From NCBI RefSeq assembly GCF_010894455.1, contig NZ_JAAIXY010000001.1:744001-808000 (forward strand): a stretch of 64,000 bases of DNA. Reading direction: 5' to 3'. The notes beneath the pieces are model-generated. The model saw only the letters and a list, made by a program, of their open reading frames with translations. It was not told the DNA's origin and made no database searches. Positions 1 through 8,514 of the stretch are shown here, piece by piece. How positions within the stretch are numbered: position 1 is the first letter of the stretch; the number at the start of each line of letters is the position of its first letter. The position numbers and the translations under genes were made by a program. This DNA is from Myxococcus eversor. Lineage in GTDB: Bacteria > Myxococcota > Myxococcia > Myxococcales > Myxococcaceae.

Positions 1-688
1 TGTCCAGGGCAATCTGCCGGCCGACCTGGTTGTTGTAGAGGTCCATCGCCTCGCGGTCCGCCGGGTTGCCAGGCATTCCCTCATGGGCGGTGGCGAACTG
101 CTGCGTCCACTCGGCGCCGAACTCACGCGTCATCAGCGCGTTCCAGTAGGCATGGCGGAAGGCGTCGCGGTGGCCGTCCTGGCCCCGCCACTCGCCCACC
201 CGCTCCTCCGGCACATGGCCTGGAGGCGTGCCCGTGGTCGGATAGAGACGCGAGGACGTCTCCAGGGCCTGGTCCTTGATGTTGTTGAAGGTGTTCAGAC
301 CCAGCAGCCCGTTCGAGGCCGCGAGCCCGTCCAGCATCCGCCCCTCGGTGGCGGTGACGTCGTACTCAGGCGCGAAAGGGATGGGAATGAGGCCGCCCGC
401 CTTCGGGCTCCAGCTCACCACCGAGTCGTCCGCCGTCTGGAAGTCGCGCTGAATCTGGGCGAGGTCCGGCCGCGTCGCGCCGCCGGGCTCTGGCGTCGCC
501 GTCGCGGTCGTCCGGGAGGCCTCGAAGCTGTCTCTGCCATCCCATCCTGGAACCTGGGCGCGCGCCGCGGGAGCGGGGGCCGTCCCAGACGCCGTCTCGG
601 TCTTCGCTCGCGTCGGCTCGGCTCCGTCCACCCCGAGGCGCCGGGTGATGCCTCCGATGAGATCTCGGCCGATGGAAGAAATGGACAT
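1..688 (-). CDS. DUF6973-type protein, 3' end cut by window edge
   Basis: About 229 residues are visible, read leftward, and the frame leaves the window without a stop. The ATG at 688 follows a GGGGGAG ribosome-binding site. Residues 1-100 are low-complexity, rich in Ala, Thr and Pro, with no signal peptide. The C-terminal part carries a His/Asp/Arg-rich motif (HRDAFRHAYWNAL, residues 173-185), then AHE (201-203) and a DLYNNQVG stretch. This pattern resembles DUF6973 domains, which are often at the C-terminus of modular or effector-like proteins; that link is recalled, not searched. Biochemical function is unknown. The long flexible N-terminus before a compact His-rich domain would suit an exported effector, but nothing here proves it. 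Confidence 0.6.
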   Translation of the reverse strand, partial: MSISSIGRDLIGGITRRLGVDGAEPTRAKTETASGTAPAPAARAQVPGWDGRDSFEASRTTATATPEPGGATRPDLAQIQRDFQTADDSVVSWSPKAGGLIPIPFAPEYDVTATEGRMLDGLAASNGLLGLNTFNNIKDQALETSSRLYPTTGTPPGHVPEERVGEWRGQDGHRDAFRHAYWNALMTREFGAEWTQQFATAHEGMPGNPADREAMDLYNNQVGRQIALD

Positions 689-814
689 GTGGCGCTCCCC
701 CTGGAAATAGGACTTTTCCAATTATCAACGGGTGGGGGAGAGAAGTTGCGTCAGGCGGGATGCAGGCCCGCCCGCGCGCCGGTGCGGGGTACCCCGCACC
801 GTGTCATCTTCCGC

Positions 815-2278
815 TCAAAGCCGTTGGAGGAACCGCAGCAGGTCCTGCTTCTGCGTGGGATTGAGGGACTCGGGAGGTCCGCCCGGGGTCTCCGGTGGAT
901 GGACGGGTGGGAGGTTCAGGGGCGCGGTGAAGGGCAGGACGAACTGGCTGTAGATGTCCACGACGTCCTCCAGACTCCCGCTGCTGTTGTCGTGGTAGTA
1001 GGGCGCCGTCCGCGCGATGCCCCGCAGCGTGGGGATGTCGAAGGCCTCGAAGTCCAGCGGGTTGCCGGTGATGAGCGCCCGGCCAGGGTCCGTGGAGAAC
1101 CACTGAGGAAAGAGATTGGGGCCGACGATGGGCGCTCCGCTCTCATCCACCGCGGGAGTTGGATCATACGGCGCTCCGCTGGCCGTCACCGGGATGGGAG
1201 GAAGGTCGGTCACCGGGTGCTGGCGTGTGCCGTCCGTATAGAAGCGGAACCGGTAGCGCGGCAGTTCGAGGTCCGCGTTGAACAGCGCGGGGAACAGGCC
1301 AACCTGCCCCAGGTAGGAGAAGCTCGCGAACCCGATGTTCAGGATGTCCGGCGGCGAGCGCGGCGCCTGCATGGGCACGGGGCCCGCCCCGGGGACGTGG
1401 GTGAACAGGACGTTGCCATCGGCCTTCGTCACCGGGAAATGGGAGGCGAGCTCCCGCATGGCTGGCGTTGATATCCGGCTCAGCGTCGGGCCGCCATGGC
1501 AGGGCTCGCAGCCGACCTTGAAGACCTCGCGACCTCGTTGCTCCTGGGGCGTGAGCCACATGAAGTCCTCGGGGAGGGGAATCCTCGCGAGCGGCACTCC
1601 CGCGTTGCTCAAGTCCGAGACGAACCGCGCGCGGGCGGATGTGAATTCCCCTCGCTGGAAGTCCGCCACCTGCCGGAGCTGGTTGCGAGGCACGGCGGCT
1701 CCCTCGCTGTGACTGGTGATGGCGGCCTGGGCCTGGTCCTCCAGGTTCGACTCGCGCCCGTCGAGCTGGAAGAACGGCCCGGTGAGGGCGAGGTCCTGGA
1801 TGCTCGGGACGCCTCGCCAGACGGAAATCTTCCGGTCGCCTGGCGTGACGACGTGTCCCTGGACGTCGATGACGTCCATGTTGGCGGGGAGGGGGATGAC
1901 GACGCGGACGAGCCCCTTCTGGAGGTGCTCGTAGGTGGGCACCGCCGCGTTCGGGTCATCCGCGTCAATGCGGTTGAACAGCGGGTCCGCCGGATTCGAG
2001 GCGAACAGGGCCCGGACGTGCTCGGGACGCAGGGCCGTGCTGTCCTCGAGCACATGGCACGTGGCGCACGAGCGCCCGTTGGTGTTCGGGAAGGCCTGGC
2101 TGAACAGCCTCTTGCCCATGCCGCCGTGATGAAGGGAGGCCTGGCCCTCTTCCAGCTCGGGAGCCGTGCCCTGGGTGCCGTCGACCGGGTCCTGCTCCGG
2201 GGCCGCTGGGGTGCACTGGGTCAGTCCGCCCAGTGCGAACGCACCGGTCAGACACGCGATGAGGCGCGTGGGAATCAT
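815..2278 (-). CDS. di-haem cytochrome c peroxidase/MauG-like lipoprotein
   Basis: Predicted 487-residue exported cytochrome. The ATG at 2278 follows GGAGA and begins a lipoprotein signal with lipobox GLTQC (Cys22); an upstream in-frame ATG would spoil the signal. Two haem-binding CXXCH motifs are visible, CATCH (71-75) and CEPCH (257-261). Near the C-terminus is the DIPTLRG...APYYHD pattern typical of the second half of bacterial cytochrome c peroxidase/MauG proteins. Family members reduce peroxide or oxidise protein or small substrates in the periplasm; the substrate here is unknown. It is longer than the classic ~320-residue CcpA, so a MauG-like side branch is likely. It sits downstream of, and in the same direction as, the M36 protease, with a strong terminator between them, so it is probably transcribed separately. 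Confidence 0.85.
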   Translation of the reverse strand: MIPTRLIACLTGAFALGGLTQCTPAAPEQDPVDGTQGTAPELEEGQASLHHGGMGKRLFSQAFPNTNGRSCATCHVLEDSTALRPEHVRALFASNPADPLFNRIDADDPNAAVPTYEHLQKGLVRVVIPLPANMDVIDVQGHVVTPGDRKISVWRGVPSIQDLALTGPFFQLDGRESNLEDQAQAAITSHSEGAAVPRNQLRQVADFQRGEFTSARARFVSDLSNAGVPLARIPLPEDFMWLTPQEQRGREVFKVGCEPCHGGPTLSRISTPAMRELASHFPVTKADGNVLFTHVPGAGPVPMQAPRSPPDILNIGFASFSYLGQVGLFPALFNADLELPRYRFRFYTDGTRQHPVTDLPPIPVTASGAPYDPTPAVDESGAPIVGPNLFPQWFSTDPGRALITGNPLDFEAFDIPTLRGIARTAPYYHDNSSGSLEDVVDIYSQFVLPFTAPLNLPPVHPPETPGGPPESLNPTQKQDLLRFLQRL

Positions 2279-2352
2279 GGGGATGTCTCCAGGGGTGTGG
2301 AACTCCCAACGAAACACCCGAGGCCTCCGCGAGTGTCACCCGGCCGTCCGCC

Positions 2353-2395
2353 GCGAAAAAGAAACCGGGGGCCCCTCGTGAGAGAGGCCCCCGGT
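2353..2395 (-). terminator. intrinsic terminator of the M36 protease gene
   Basis: A perfect 10-bp stem, ACCGGGGGCC (2364-2373) with GGCCCCCGGT (2386-2395), has a 12-base loop. Read leftward it is followed by a T-rich tract (TTTCTTTTT). It lies 24 bases past the stop of the M36 gene, a textbook Rho-independent arrangement. Confidence 0.85.
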
Positions 2396-2418
2396 CCGGT
2401 GCGTCGGTGTGTCAGGAA

Positions 2419-4500
2419 TTACAGGCGCGTCTCGCCGTCGAACGTCGCGGGGCAGGTGGTGGGCAGCGCGAAGCCGTTGGTCGGCGTGGTGCTGGTCGAG
2501 CCGCCGGAGACGGCGTTGGTGCCCAGGCCGAAGGCGGCGAACGCCTTCCACAGACGGCAGACGTCCTCGCCGTTGTGCAGGGTGGTGGCGGCGCTGATGA
2601 TGCCGTCACGCACCTGGGTGAACGTCGGGCTGCAAGCGGTGCGCTTCAGGCCCTCGGTGAAGTACAGCATCATGCGCTGGTTACCGGCGTTGCCATTGGC
2701 GTTGTAGAGGTTCGAGTCGAAGCCCCACTGCGTGACGAGGGCCCAGTAGGCCTCCCACATCGCCTGGGTGAACACGGAGCCCACGCCGTGCGGAACGGCC
2801 ATGCCGTTGATGCTCGCGTACGTCCAGGTGTTGCGCGTCGAGTCCAGGGTGTACGGCTGGGTGCGGATGCCGTTGCCGGTGGTGGCCTGGTTCAGGGCGT
2901 AGGTGCCCACGCCGCGAATCTTGTTGGCCGTGTCACCGACGCGCGCCGTGTAGAACAGCGAGAGGAAGTCGCTGATGCCCTCGCCCGGCTGCTGCCGGTT
3001 GCCGAGGCACGACACGTTGCTGGGGCCACCGACGAGGCGGTTGGAGATGCCATGGCCGAACTCGTGGACGATGATGCCGCTGTCCAGGTCGCCGTCCTTG
3101 TCCGGCGTCGGCGCCGTCCAGATGTACATCTGCATGCGCGGGCGGCTGCCGTCCGCGGGCGTGGAGAAGTTGGCGTTGTTGGTGCCGCTGCCGTCCTGCG
3201 CTTCGGCCTGCACGTAGTCGTTGCCCGCGCCGCCGCGGCCGTAGTTGTTCTGCTGGAAGTTGCCGGCCACTTCGTTGAAGCCGTACTGGTACTGGACGTC
3301 GTGGATGATGTTGTTCCAGTAGAACAGGTTGGTGACGGCCGCGGGGATGTACGCGGACGGAGCGGAGGAGAGGTTGATGGGGAAGACGCAGTTGATCGCC
3401 GCGCCGCAGTCCGGCTGGCCGGTGGTGGGCGGGGCGTTGTTGGCGTCGCGGTCCTCGTACGCGTGCACGTTGTTGCCGCGCGGAATCGTGTACTCCGCGC
3501 CGGCGACTCCGTTGGTGTCGTGCCAGCCGTAGGGTGAAGCCGTGGCGTTGGCGGGGTTGGCCACCGTCGTGCGGCCGTCCGCGGGGGGAAGGGGCGTGGT
3601 GTGATTGGGGCTCTCCACCGGCACCGGATAGACCTGGTAGGAATCCGCGGCCACCCAGTCAAGGCGCGTCAACACCTCGCCGGAGCTGGCGTCCACCGTC
3701 ACGTCGTAGTCGTGCTGCGAGTCCAGGGTGTGGACCTGGAAGTGCCACACCAGGCGCGCCTCGCCCCGGCGCATGGGCAGCACGGCCAGCTCCGCGACGA
3801 TGGGCTCGCGCGACAGGCCATCCACTTCCACGCCCGTGCGGCGCTTCACTCCGGACTCCGCCTTCAGGGAGCGCGGGGCGCTCGGCAGGCTCACGCCCAG
3901 GTGCCGGGCCAGGCCCGCGACGGCCTCGCCAGCGCTCAGGCGCGGCTCCACGCCGGAGATGGAGGACTCGATGGAGGGCAGGAAGTCGCTGTGGACGCCC
4001 AGGACGCTGCCATCCTTGCCCACGTTGATCTGCAACTGCGCGTTGTACACGGGCAGGCCCTTGAACGTCTGCCGCAGGTACAGGTGCGTGGCGCCGCTCA
4101 CGTCGGAGAAGACGCGGTCGGTGACTTCGAGGTTCGCCAGGTCATTGAGACCCAGGCCGAGCGCCTCGTGGTGCTTCTGGACGAAGTCCAGGGCGATGGC
4201 CATCGGGTCACCGCTGCTCGGACCGGAGAGCGCGCCCACGGGGTTGGTGAGCGAACGGACGAGGCCGCTCGACTCGTCCACTTCCACCAGCAGGTCGGGG
4301 ATGGCCTGGCGCAGCGCCGCGACGTGCGCCTTCTGCACCGTCGAGAAGCCGAAGCGCGCCTGCGCGTTGTAGGCGGTACGGGCATCGAAATGCCGCTCGC
4401 CGCCGGACTCCGGCGCCACTGCGAGCGCCGTGGACCCGGAGAGGGTCGCCGTGAAAACCACCGCCTGGAACAGTCGCCTTCGGTATGCACCTACGGACAT
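2419..4500 (-). CDS. secreted fungalysin-type metalloprotease (M36)
   Basis: 693-residue zinc metalloprotease with an N-terminal signal peptide (roughly residues 1-28) and an AGGAGC ribosome-binding site ahead of the ATG at 4500. Residues ~45-220 look like an FTP/PepSY-type propeptide that would act as chaperone and inhibitor. The catalytic half contains HEFGH (479-483), where His479 and His483 bind zinc and Glu480 is the general base. Downstream GEGISD supplies the likely third ligand, Glu507. Length and order match bacterial M36 enzymes. The protein is probably autoprocessed after export and degrades extracellular protein, which fits a predatory or saprophytic lifestyle. An AT-rich promoter region lies upstream and a strong terminator downstream, so it is likely monocistronic. 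Confidence 0.92.
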   Translation of the reverse strand: MSVGAYRRRLFQAVVFTATLSGSTALAVAPESGGERHFDARTAYNAQARFGFSTVQKAHVAALRQAIPDLLVEVDESSGLVRSLTNPVGALSGPSSGDPMAIALDFVQKHHEALGLGLNDLANLEVTDRVFSDVSGATHLYLRQTFKGLPVYNAQLQINVGKDGSVLGVHSDFLPSIESSISGVEPRLSAGEAVAGLARHLGVSLPSAPRSLKAESGVKRRTGVEVDGLSREPIVAELAVLPMRRGEARLVWHFQVHTLDSQHDYDVTVDASSGEVLTRLDWVAADSYQVYPVPVESPNHTTPLPPADGRTTVANPANATASPYGWHDTNGVAGAEYTIPRGNNVHAYEDRDANNAPPTTGQPDCGAAINCVFPINLSSAPSAYIPAAVTNLFYWNNIIHDVQYQYGFNEVAGNFQQNNYGRGGAGNDYVQAEAQDGSGTNNANFSTPADGSRPRMQMYIWTAPTPDKDGDLDSGIIVHEFGHGISNRLVGGPSNVSCLGNRQQPGEGISDFLSLFYTARVGDTANKIRGVGTYALNQATTGNGIRTQPYTLDSTRNTWTYASINGMAVPHGVGSVFTQAMWEAYWALVTQWGFDSNLYNANGNAGNQRMMLYFTEGLKRTACSPTFTQVRDGIISAATTLHNGEDVCRLWKAFAAFGLGTNAVSGGSTSTTPTNGFALPTTCPATFDGETRL

Positions 4501-4570
4501 GTCGTGCTCCTGCGCTGCGGGTCAGCCGCCCCTGTGCGGGGCGGTACTGGGCGTGCGAGGAAACACGTAT

Positions 4571-4625
4571 TCCTAGTTTAATGCAAATGATCCGAAATAT
4601 ATGAAAAATTTGGTTTAATTGTAGT
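4571..4625 (-). promoter_or_regulatory. AT-rich promoter region of the M36 protease
   Basis: A roughly 55-base AT-rich island in otherwise GC-rich DNA, about 70-125 bases upstream of the protease start. It contains runs such as AAATTTTTCATATATTTC on the minus strand. The position and composition suit a promoter with an UP-like element. No exact -35/-10 pair can be fixed by eye. Confidence 0.45.
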
Positions 4626-5150
4626 TGTGGTGGGGGCTCCCAGTATTTGACGCGCGGGTGCGGGACGACCTCTCGGAGGGGGCTGGATGTGAGCTGTTTT
4701 TGGCCTGGTGCGTCTGGGTGATTCCTACCAACCGGGTGTCCGGCTCGGAGCCGTGGCCTGCTGTGTCAGATTCAAGGGTGCGGGATGACCCTGTCTGGTA
4801 TGGACAGCCGGAGCCGAACTTCTCAGTTTGTCGGTACCTGCGTTCAGGGATGCGACGTGGACTGTGCCGGGGCTGAGCCGTCTGGGTTTCCCGAGGACAT
4901 GTGTATCTGAATTGCGTTGAGCGATTCGCGAGGTGACTTCCTCGCTGTCCGAGCCTCCGGGCGGCGGCGGCGAGGTCACGCCGCGTGTGCGGGTCCGCGG
5001 TACCGCGGGAGGGGCGCGCCACGGGGCACGTGAGGCGCGGAGTCCCCATGGCCGGGCGGAGGGTGTTGCCCGCGACACGTCAGAGGGCAGGGCGCTGGCA
5101 ACGTCCTTGACGCTCGCTGGGGCCTGCGGTACATCCGGCCTCGTTGGTTC
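4626..5150. other. intergenic region without a convincing gene
   Basis: About 525 bases with no open frame showing myxobacterial codon bias, a signal peptide or a good ribosome-binding site. An imperfect short repeat, GGGTGCGGGA(C/T)GACC, occurs near 4657 and 4778. The right end probably contains the promoter of the tRNA-Gly gene. Confidence 0.5.
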
Positions 5151-5223
5151 GCGGTGGTAGCTCAGTTGGTAGAGCACGAGCTTCCCAAGCTCGGGGTCGA
5201 GGGTTCGAATCCCTTCCGCCGCT
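5151..5223 (+). tRNA. tRNA-Gly (anticodon CCC)
   Basis: A complete 73-nt cloverleaf. The acceptor stem GCGGTGG pairs with CCGCCGC (one G-T wobble). The D-arm has TAGCTCAGTTGGTAGAGC. The anticodon stem-loop is CGAGC-TTCCCAA-GCTCG with CCC at 5184-5186. The T-arm is GAGGG-TTCGAAT-CCCTT. CCA is not encoded. A hairpin follows directly. A related 3' tRNA-Gly-like fragment lies at about 11509-11558. Confidence 0.95.
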
Positions 5224-5230
5224 CACTCGT

Positions 5231-5272
5231 AAAGGCCGGTAGTTCTTGAGGAAACTCGGGACTACCGGCCTT
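5231..5272 (+). terminator. terminator after tRNA-Gly
   Basis: An inverted repeat AAGGCCGGTAGT / ACTACCGGCCTT with a 17-base loop begins 8 bases after the tRNA. The T-tract is weak (TTCGTGTTT). It lies between the tRNA and the convergent Cys-rich lipoprotein gene, so it may work in both directions. Confidence 0.7.
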
Positions 5273-5312
5273 CGTGTTTCCGGGCCTCGGGCCGCTCTTC
5301 AGCTTGGCTCGC

Positions 5313-5720
5313 TCAGAAGTAGAGCCACCGGGCTCCCGTGGGCGAGTTGGAGCTGAGCCCACATATCAGCGCGTCTTGCCCGGACGCTGTGCAGCACGCC
5401 ATCGTCGTCCCCACCTGCCTCCGCAAGCAGGGCTGGTTCCCGTAGTCGCCGCATGCGGGGAGGCCCGAGCAGGAGGGTGGAGCGCAGGCAGTAAACACTC
5501 CATCACACGTCACGCCCTGGCCATTCGTGGAGGAGCATGTGGCGCCGGAGCAGGACACGGAGGGGGCATTGCCGTTACAGATCGCGATGCAGGTCGCGAA
5601 CTGGGAATGTGTAGCCACCTCCTCGGGCGGCATGACGGGAGTGGGCTCCAACTCCGCTCCACCACACCCGATGAGTGAAAGACCGACGAACAACGCCGAC
5701 ATGATTCCAGACGGCTTCAT
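5313..5720 (-). CDS. small Cys-rich lipoprotein
   Basis: 135 residues. It begins with a lipoprotein signal (lipobox LIGC, Cys19) and has GGGAG ahead of the ATG at 5720. The mature part has a Pro/Glu-rich linker and then a domain with about 12 cysteines, including CIAIC and ACC, suggesting a disulphide-stabilised fold outside the cytoplasm. No family is recognised. Small secreted Cys-rich proteins of this kind are common in myxobacteria. It is flanked by the tRNA-Gly gene and a LysR gene and shows no operon partner. Confidence 0.7.
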   Translation of the reverse strand: MKPSGIMSALFVGLSLIGCGGAELEPTPVMPPEEVATHSQFATCIAICNGNAPSVSCSGATCSSTNGQGVTCDGVFTACAPPSCSGLPACGDYGNQPCLRRQVGTTMACCTASGQDALICGLSSNSPTGARWLYF

Positions 5721-5981
5721 GTGTGTACTCCCGGTATGGAATGGACAGCCTTGTCATTCTACACGGGCTTGCTTGTCATTTCGATGCGAGGGGGATTGCG
5801 CCGCGCCTGTCGTGAGGTGCATCGGATGATTCAGCGGCGTGCCCGGAATATTCTCGGCGCTGGCCTCTTCCGATGCCGGTGACGTGTATCCATGAGCCTT
5901 CTCCAGGTCCGGTACATCCCATGACTGGGGGCTCATCTATGCAGGCGAATGGATCGCCCACTGACGACTCGACGCGCCCCA

Positions 5982-6890
5982 TCACGAGCGCTTTCGCCGC
6001 GAAGGTCCGTGCAGAGGCAACATGGGTTCGACCAGGGTCGCCATCGCATCCACGAAGAGCCGGACCCTCGCGGGGAGGTTCAGCCGACTCGGGTAGAGGG
6101 CGTAGACGCTTCTCACCATCGCTGGCTTGGGACCGAAGACGACCTTCAGTCGACCCTCACGCACGGCATCTCGGCAGAGGATCGCCGGAACGCGCGCGAT
6201 TCCGACTCCAGCCAGGGCCGCCTCACACGCGACCTCCAGGTCATTCACAATCAGCACCGGGTCGATCCGCGACTTCACCCCCATGACCTGCCAGGTCTCG
6301 AACGCGCTGAAGCCGACGCATCGGGCGGAGGCGAGGTCCTGGGCGCGCGGCACTCCATGCTTCGACAGATACCCAGGGCTCGCGACGCAGTAGACAGGCG
6401 CCTCTCCGAGCTTGCGCGAGACGAGCGATGCGTCGTCGAGTGGTCCGATGTGAATCGCGAGGTCCAGTCCCTCCTCGATGAGGTTGACGCGGCGATCCGC
6501 CAGCACCACTTCAATCCGTGCCTTGGGATAGCGTCCGAGGAACTTCGAGACCACCGGAGCCAGGTAGCGGCGGCCGTAGAGCACCGGCGAGGACACCCGC
6601 AACAGACCGACCGGCTCCACCTGCTGTTGCTGTACCTCTTTGTTGGCCTCGTCGATCTGCGCGGCGATGGCGGAACAGCGCTCGAAGTACACCGCGCCCG
6701 AACCCGTGACGCGCAGCCGCCGAGTGGTCCGCTCCAGGAGTCGCACCCCGAGCTGTTTCTCCAGCTTCCCGATTCGCTCACTGGTGGTCTGCTTCGTGAT
6801 GCCGAGCTGCCGCGCGGCTCCGCTGAAGCTGCCTTCGCGAACCACTGCCGCGAAGAGAACCATGTCGGCCGGTGAAATCATCATCGTCAA
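5982..6890 (-). CDS. LysR-family transcriptional regulator
   Basis: 302 residues. The N-terminal winged helix-turn-helix (about 1-65) has the LysR signature (FSGAARQLGITKQTTSERIGKL). Residues 90-300 form the periplasmic-binding-protein-like effector domain. The start could be 6890 or the next in-frame Met at 6881. The gene is divergent from the glutathione S-transferase gene with a 96-bp gap containing inverted repeats, the usual layout for a LysR protein controlling its neighbour and itself. Its sequence is close to the group of LTTRs that pair with GST or oxidoreductase genes. The effector is unknown. Confidence 0.9.
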   Translation of the reverse strand: MTMMISPADMVLFAAVVREGSFSGAARQLGITKQTTSERIGKLEKQLGVRLLERTTRRLRVTGSGAVYFERCSAIAAQIDEANKEVQQQQVEPVGLLRVSSPVLYGRRYLAPVVSKFLGRYPKARIEVVLADRRVNLIEEGLDLAIHIGPLDDASLVSRKLGEAPVYCVASPGYLSKHGVPRAQDLASARCVGFSAFETWQVMGVKSRIDPVLIVNDLEVACEAALAGVGIARVPAILCRDAVREGRLKVVFGPKPAMVRSVYALYPSRLNLPARVRLFVDAMATLVEPMLPLHGPSRRKRS

Positions 6891-6898
6891 GGCTAGCC

Positions 6899-6925
6899 TG
6901 ACAAAGAGTCAGCATGCGAGCGCAT
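6899..6925. promoter_or_regulatory. candidate LysR operator between lysR and gst
   Basis: Two adjacent inverted repeats lie in the 96-bp divergent gap: TGAC-AAAGA-GTCA (6899-6911) and ATGCG-AG-CGCAT (6914-6925). LysR proteins bind dyads in exactly such gaps. Assignment rests on position and symmetry only. Confidence 0.4.
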
Positions 6926-6986
6926 TGTCCAACAGTCGCCCGGACCGCATGGTGGCACCCGATGACCCCGTCGCAGGAGTGCTCAC

Positions 6987-7583
6987 ATGAAGCTCTACTT
7001 CGCGCCCCGGACCCGGGCGACGCGTCCCCGATGGCTGCTCGAGGAGCTCGAAGTCCCCTACGAGCTCGTCAAACTCGACCTGTCGAAGCAGGAGAACCGG
7101 ACACCGGCCCATCTGGCGTTGCACCCATTCGGAGAGGTCCCTGTCCTGGTGGATGGAGACGTCACCTTGTTCGAATCACCGGCGATCTGCCTCTACCTGG
7201 CCGACCGATTTCCAGAGAAGCGTCTGGCACCACCCCCGGCGTCGAGCGAGCGCGGTCCCTACCTTCAATGGCTGCTGTTCGCCGAGGTGACGCTCGAACC
7301 CCTGGTGCTGGAGCAGTACCGGAACGCCCAACTGCCCGACGAACACCAGGCCGACCTCTCGAAGCAGCTCGCCCGGCTTGATGAAGTGCTCACCGTCATC
7401 GACACCCGGCTCGACGGCAGGGAATTCGTGGCCGGGGCCTCCTTCACCGCCGCCGACCTGGTCCTGGCGTCGATTCTTCACCTGGCGAACACGATGAAGC
7501 TCCTTGAGAGACATTCGCGGCTCGTCGACTACGTCGTGTGCCAGACCCGGCGCCCCGCCATCAGGCGCGCCGTCGCGGGATGA
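6987..7583 (+). CDS. glutathione S-transferase family protein
   Basis: 198 residues. The N-terminal thioredoxin-like domain (about 1-78) shows the GST layout, with the cis-Pro segment GEVPVLVDGD and the glutathione-contact motif FESPAICLYL. An alpha-helical domain follows, with the N-capping/hydrophobic-staple region FTAADLVLASILH. Proteins of this type conjugate or transfer glutathione or act as isomerases or dehalogenases. Regulation by the divergent LysR gene is likely. The specific substrate cannot be read from the sequence. Confidence 0.92.
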   Translation: MKLYFAPRTRATRPRWLLEELEVPYELVKLDLSKQENRTPAHLALHPFGEVPVLVDGDVTLFESPAICLYLADRFPEKRLAPPPASSERGPYLQWLLFAEVTLEPLVLEQYRNAQLPDEHQADLSKQLARLDEVLTVIDTRLDGREFVAGASFTAADLVLASILHLANTMKLLERHSRLVDYVVCQTRRPAIRRAVAG

Positions 7584-7681
7584 CAGCCCAGGGCTCTCCG
7601 TTCGAATCGAGGGTCGCCCCGCGGCGTCCCGTCCGGGGGGATGCGCGTGTGGAGGGGTTGGCGGATACGGGCAGAACAGGG

Positions 7682-8326
7682 ATGCTCACGGGAATGAGCG
7701 GGATACACATGGGCATCTTTTCCAGCGTCTTCGGCGTCGGCCTTGGGGTCGCGAGCCTCATCGGCTACGTCCGCTGGCAGCGCTGGAAGCAGCAACTCAA
7801 GACCTGGCAGGACTTCGCGAACACTCGCGGCTGGTCCTTCGTCGCGAAGCCCGGGTTCATGTACTCCGCGGGGACGATGGAGATGAAGGGCCGCCACGCC
7901 GGGCGGACGATCACCGTGGAGACCGAGCACCGGGGCTTCGGCAGGCATTTCCACATCGTCACCATCATCCGGCACGGGCTGGGTGATGGCTTTCCGCGCG
8001 AGGTGACCATCCGGCCCGAGACGCTGGGCGACACGTTCCTCAGACTGTTCGGCGTGAAAGACGAGGATATTGGAGATGCCAGCCTTGATAACGCGTTGGA
8101 CCTGAGGAACGTCACTCCCAAGGCCCGCGCCTTCCTCCTCGGCGCGGGAATGCGGCGGCCCCTGCTGGACCTGGCCCGCGTCTTCGAGACCTTCGCCATC
8201 GACAACGGCGTCCTGACGGTGGAGGTGATTGCCGTCCCGCGCACCCCCATCGAGATGTATGGATTGCTGACGCCCGTACGTGAACTGGCTGATGCTGTCC
8301 GGGGCGCGCGCGGCGATACCGACTGA
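7682..8326 (+). CDS. membrane-anchored protein of unknown function
   Basis: About 214 residues from the ATG at 7682. Starts at 7694 or 7709 are also possible, and the longer frame from 7538 would overlap the GST gene. One hydrophobic segment near the N-terminus (IFSSVFGVGLGVASLIGY) precedes a basic stretch and a soluble domain of about 170 residues with no recognised family. The last 23 codons are nearly repeated in a gene fragment at 10183-10254 (17 of 23 residues identical), so a paralogue once lay nearby. It follows the GST gene and may be co-transcribed with it. Confidence 0.65.
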   Translation: MLTGMSGIHMGIFSSVFGVGLGVASLIGYVRWQRWKQQLKTWQDFANTRGWSFVAKPGFMYSAGTMEMKGRHAGRTITVETEHRGFGRHFHIVTIIRHGLGDGFPREVTIRPETLGDTFLRLFGVKDEDIGDASLDNALDLRNVTPKARAFLLGAGMRRPLLDLARVFETFAIDNGVLTVEVIAVPRTPIEMYGLLTPVRELADAVRGARGDTD

Positions 8327-8514
8327 CGGATGCGTTTGGGCGTGGGAAGAGTGACGAACCGTCGGGCTCACCTCCCTCACAGCCCACAGCGGACGAAAAC
8401 GATGCGACTTCACCGGACGTCCTCCAGGTGGGCCTTCGCGCGGAAAGGCAGGCCGCTGCGGCTCCCTGGAGGAGGCCTGCCCGGGCCACTGGAGGCGGCC
8501 CGGGCGGGAGCTCA

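Noticed and set aside
4615-5177. Overlapping minus-strand frames upstream of tRNA-Gly
   Set aside because: They overlap the tRNA or each other, have no start signals, and show no protein features.
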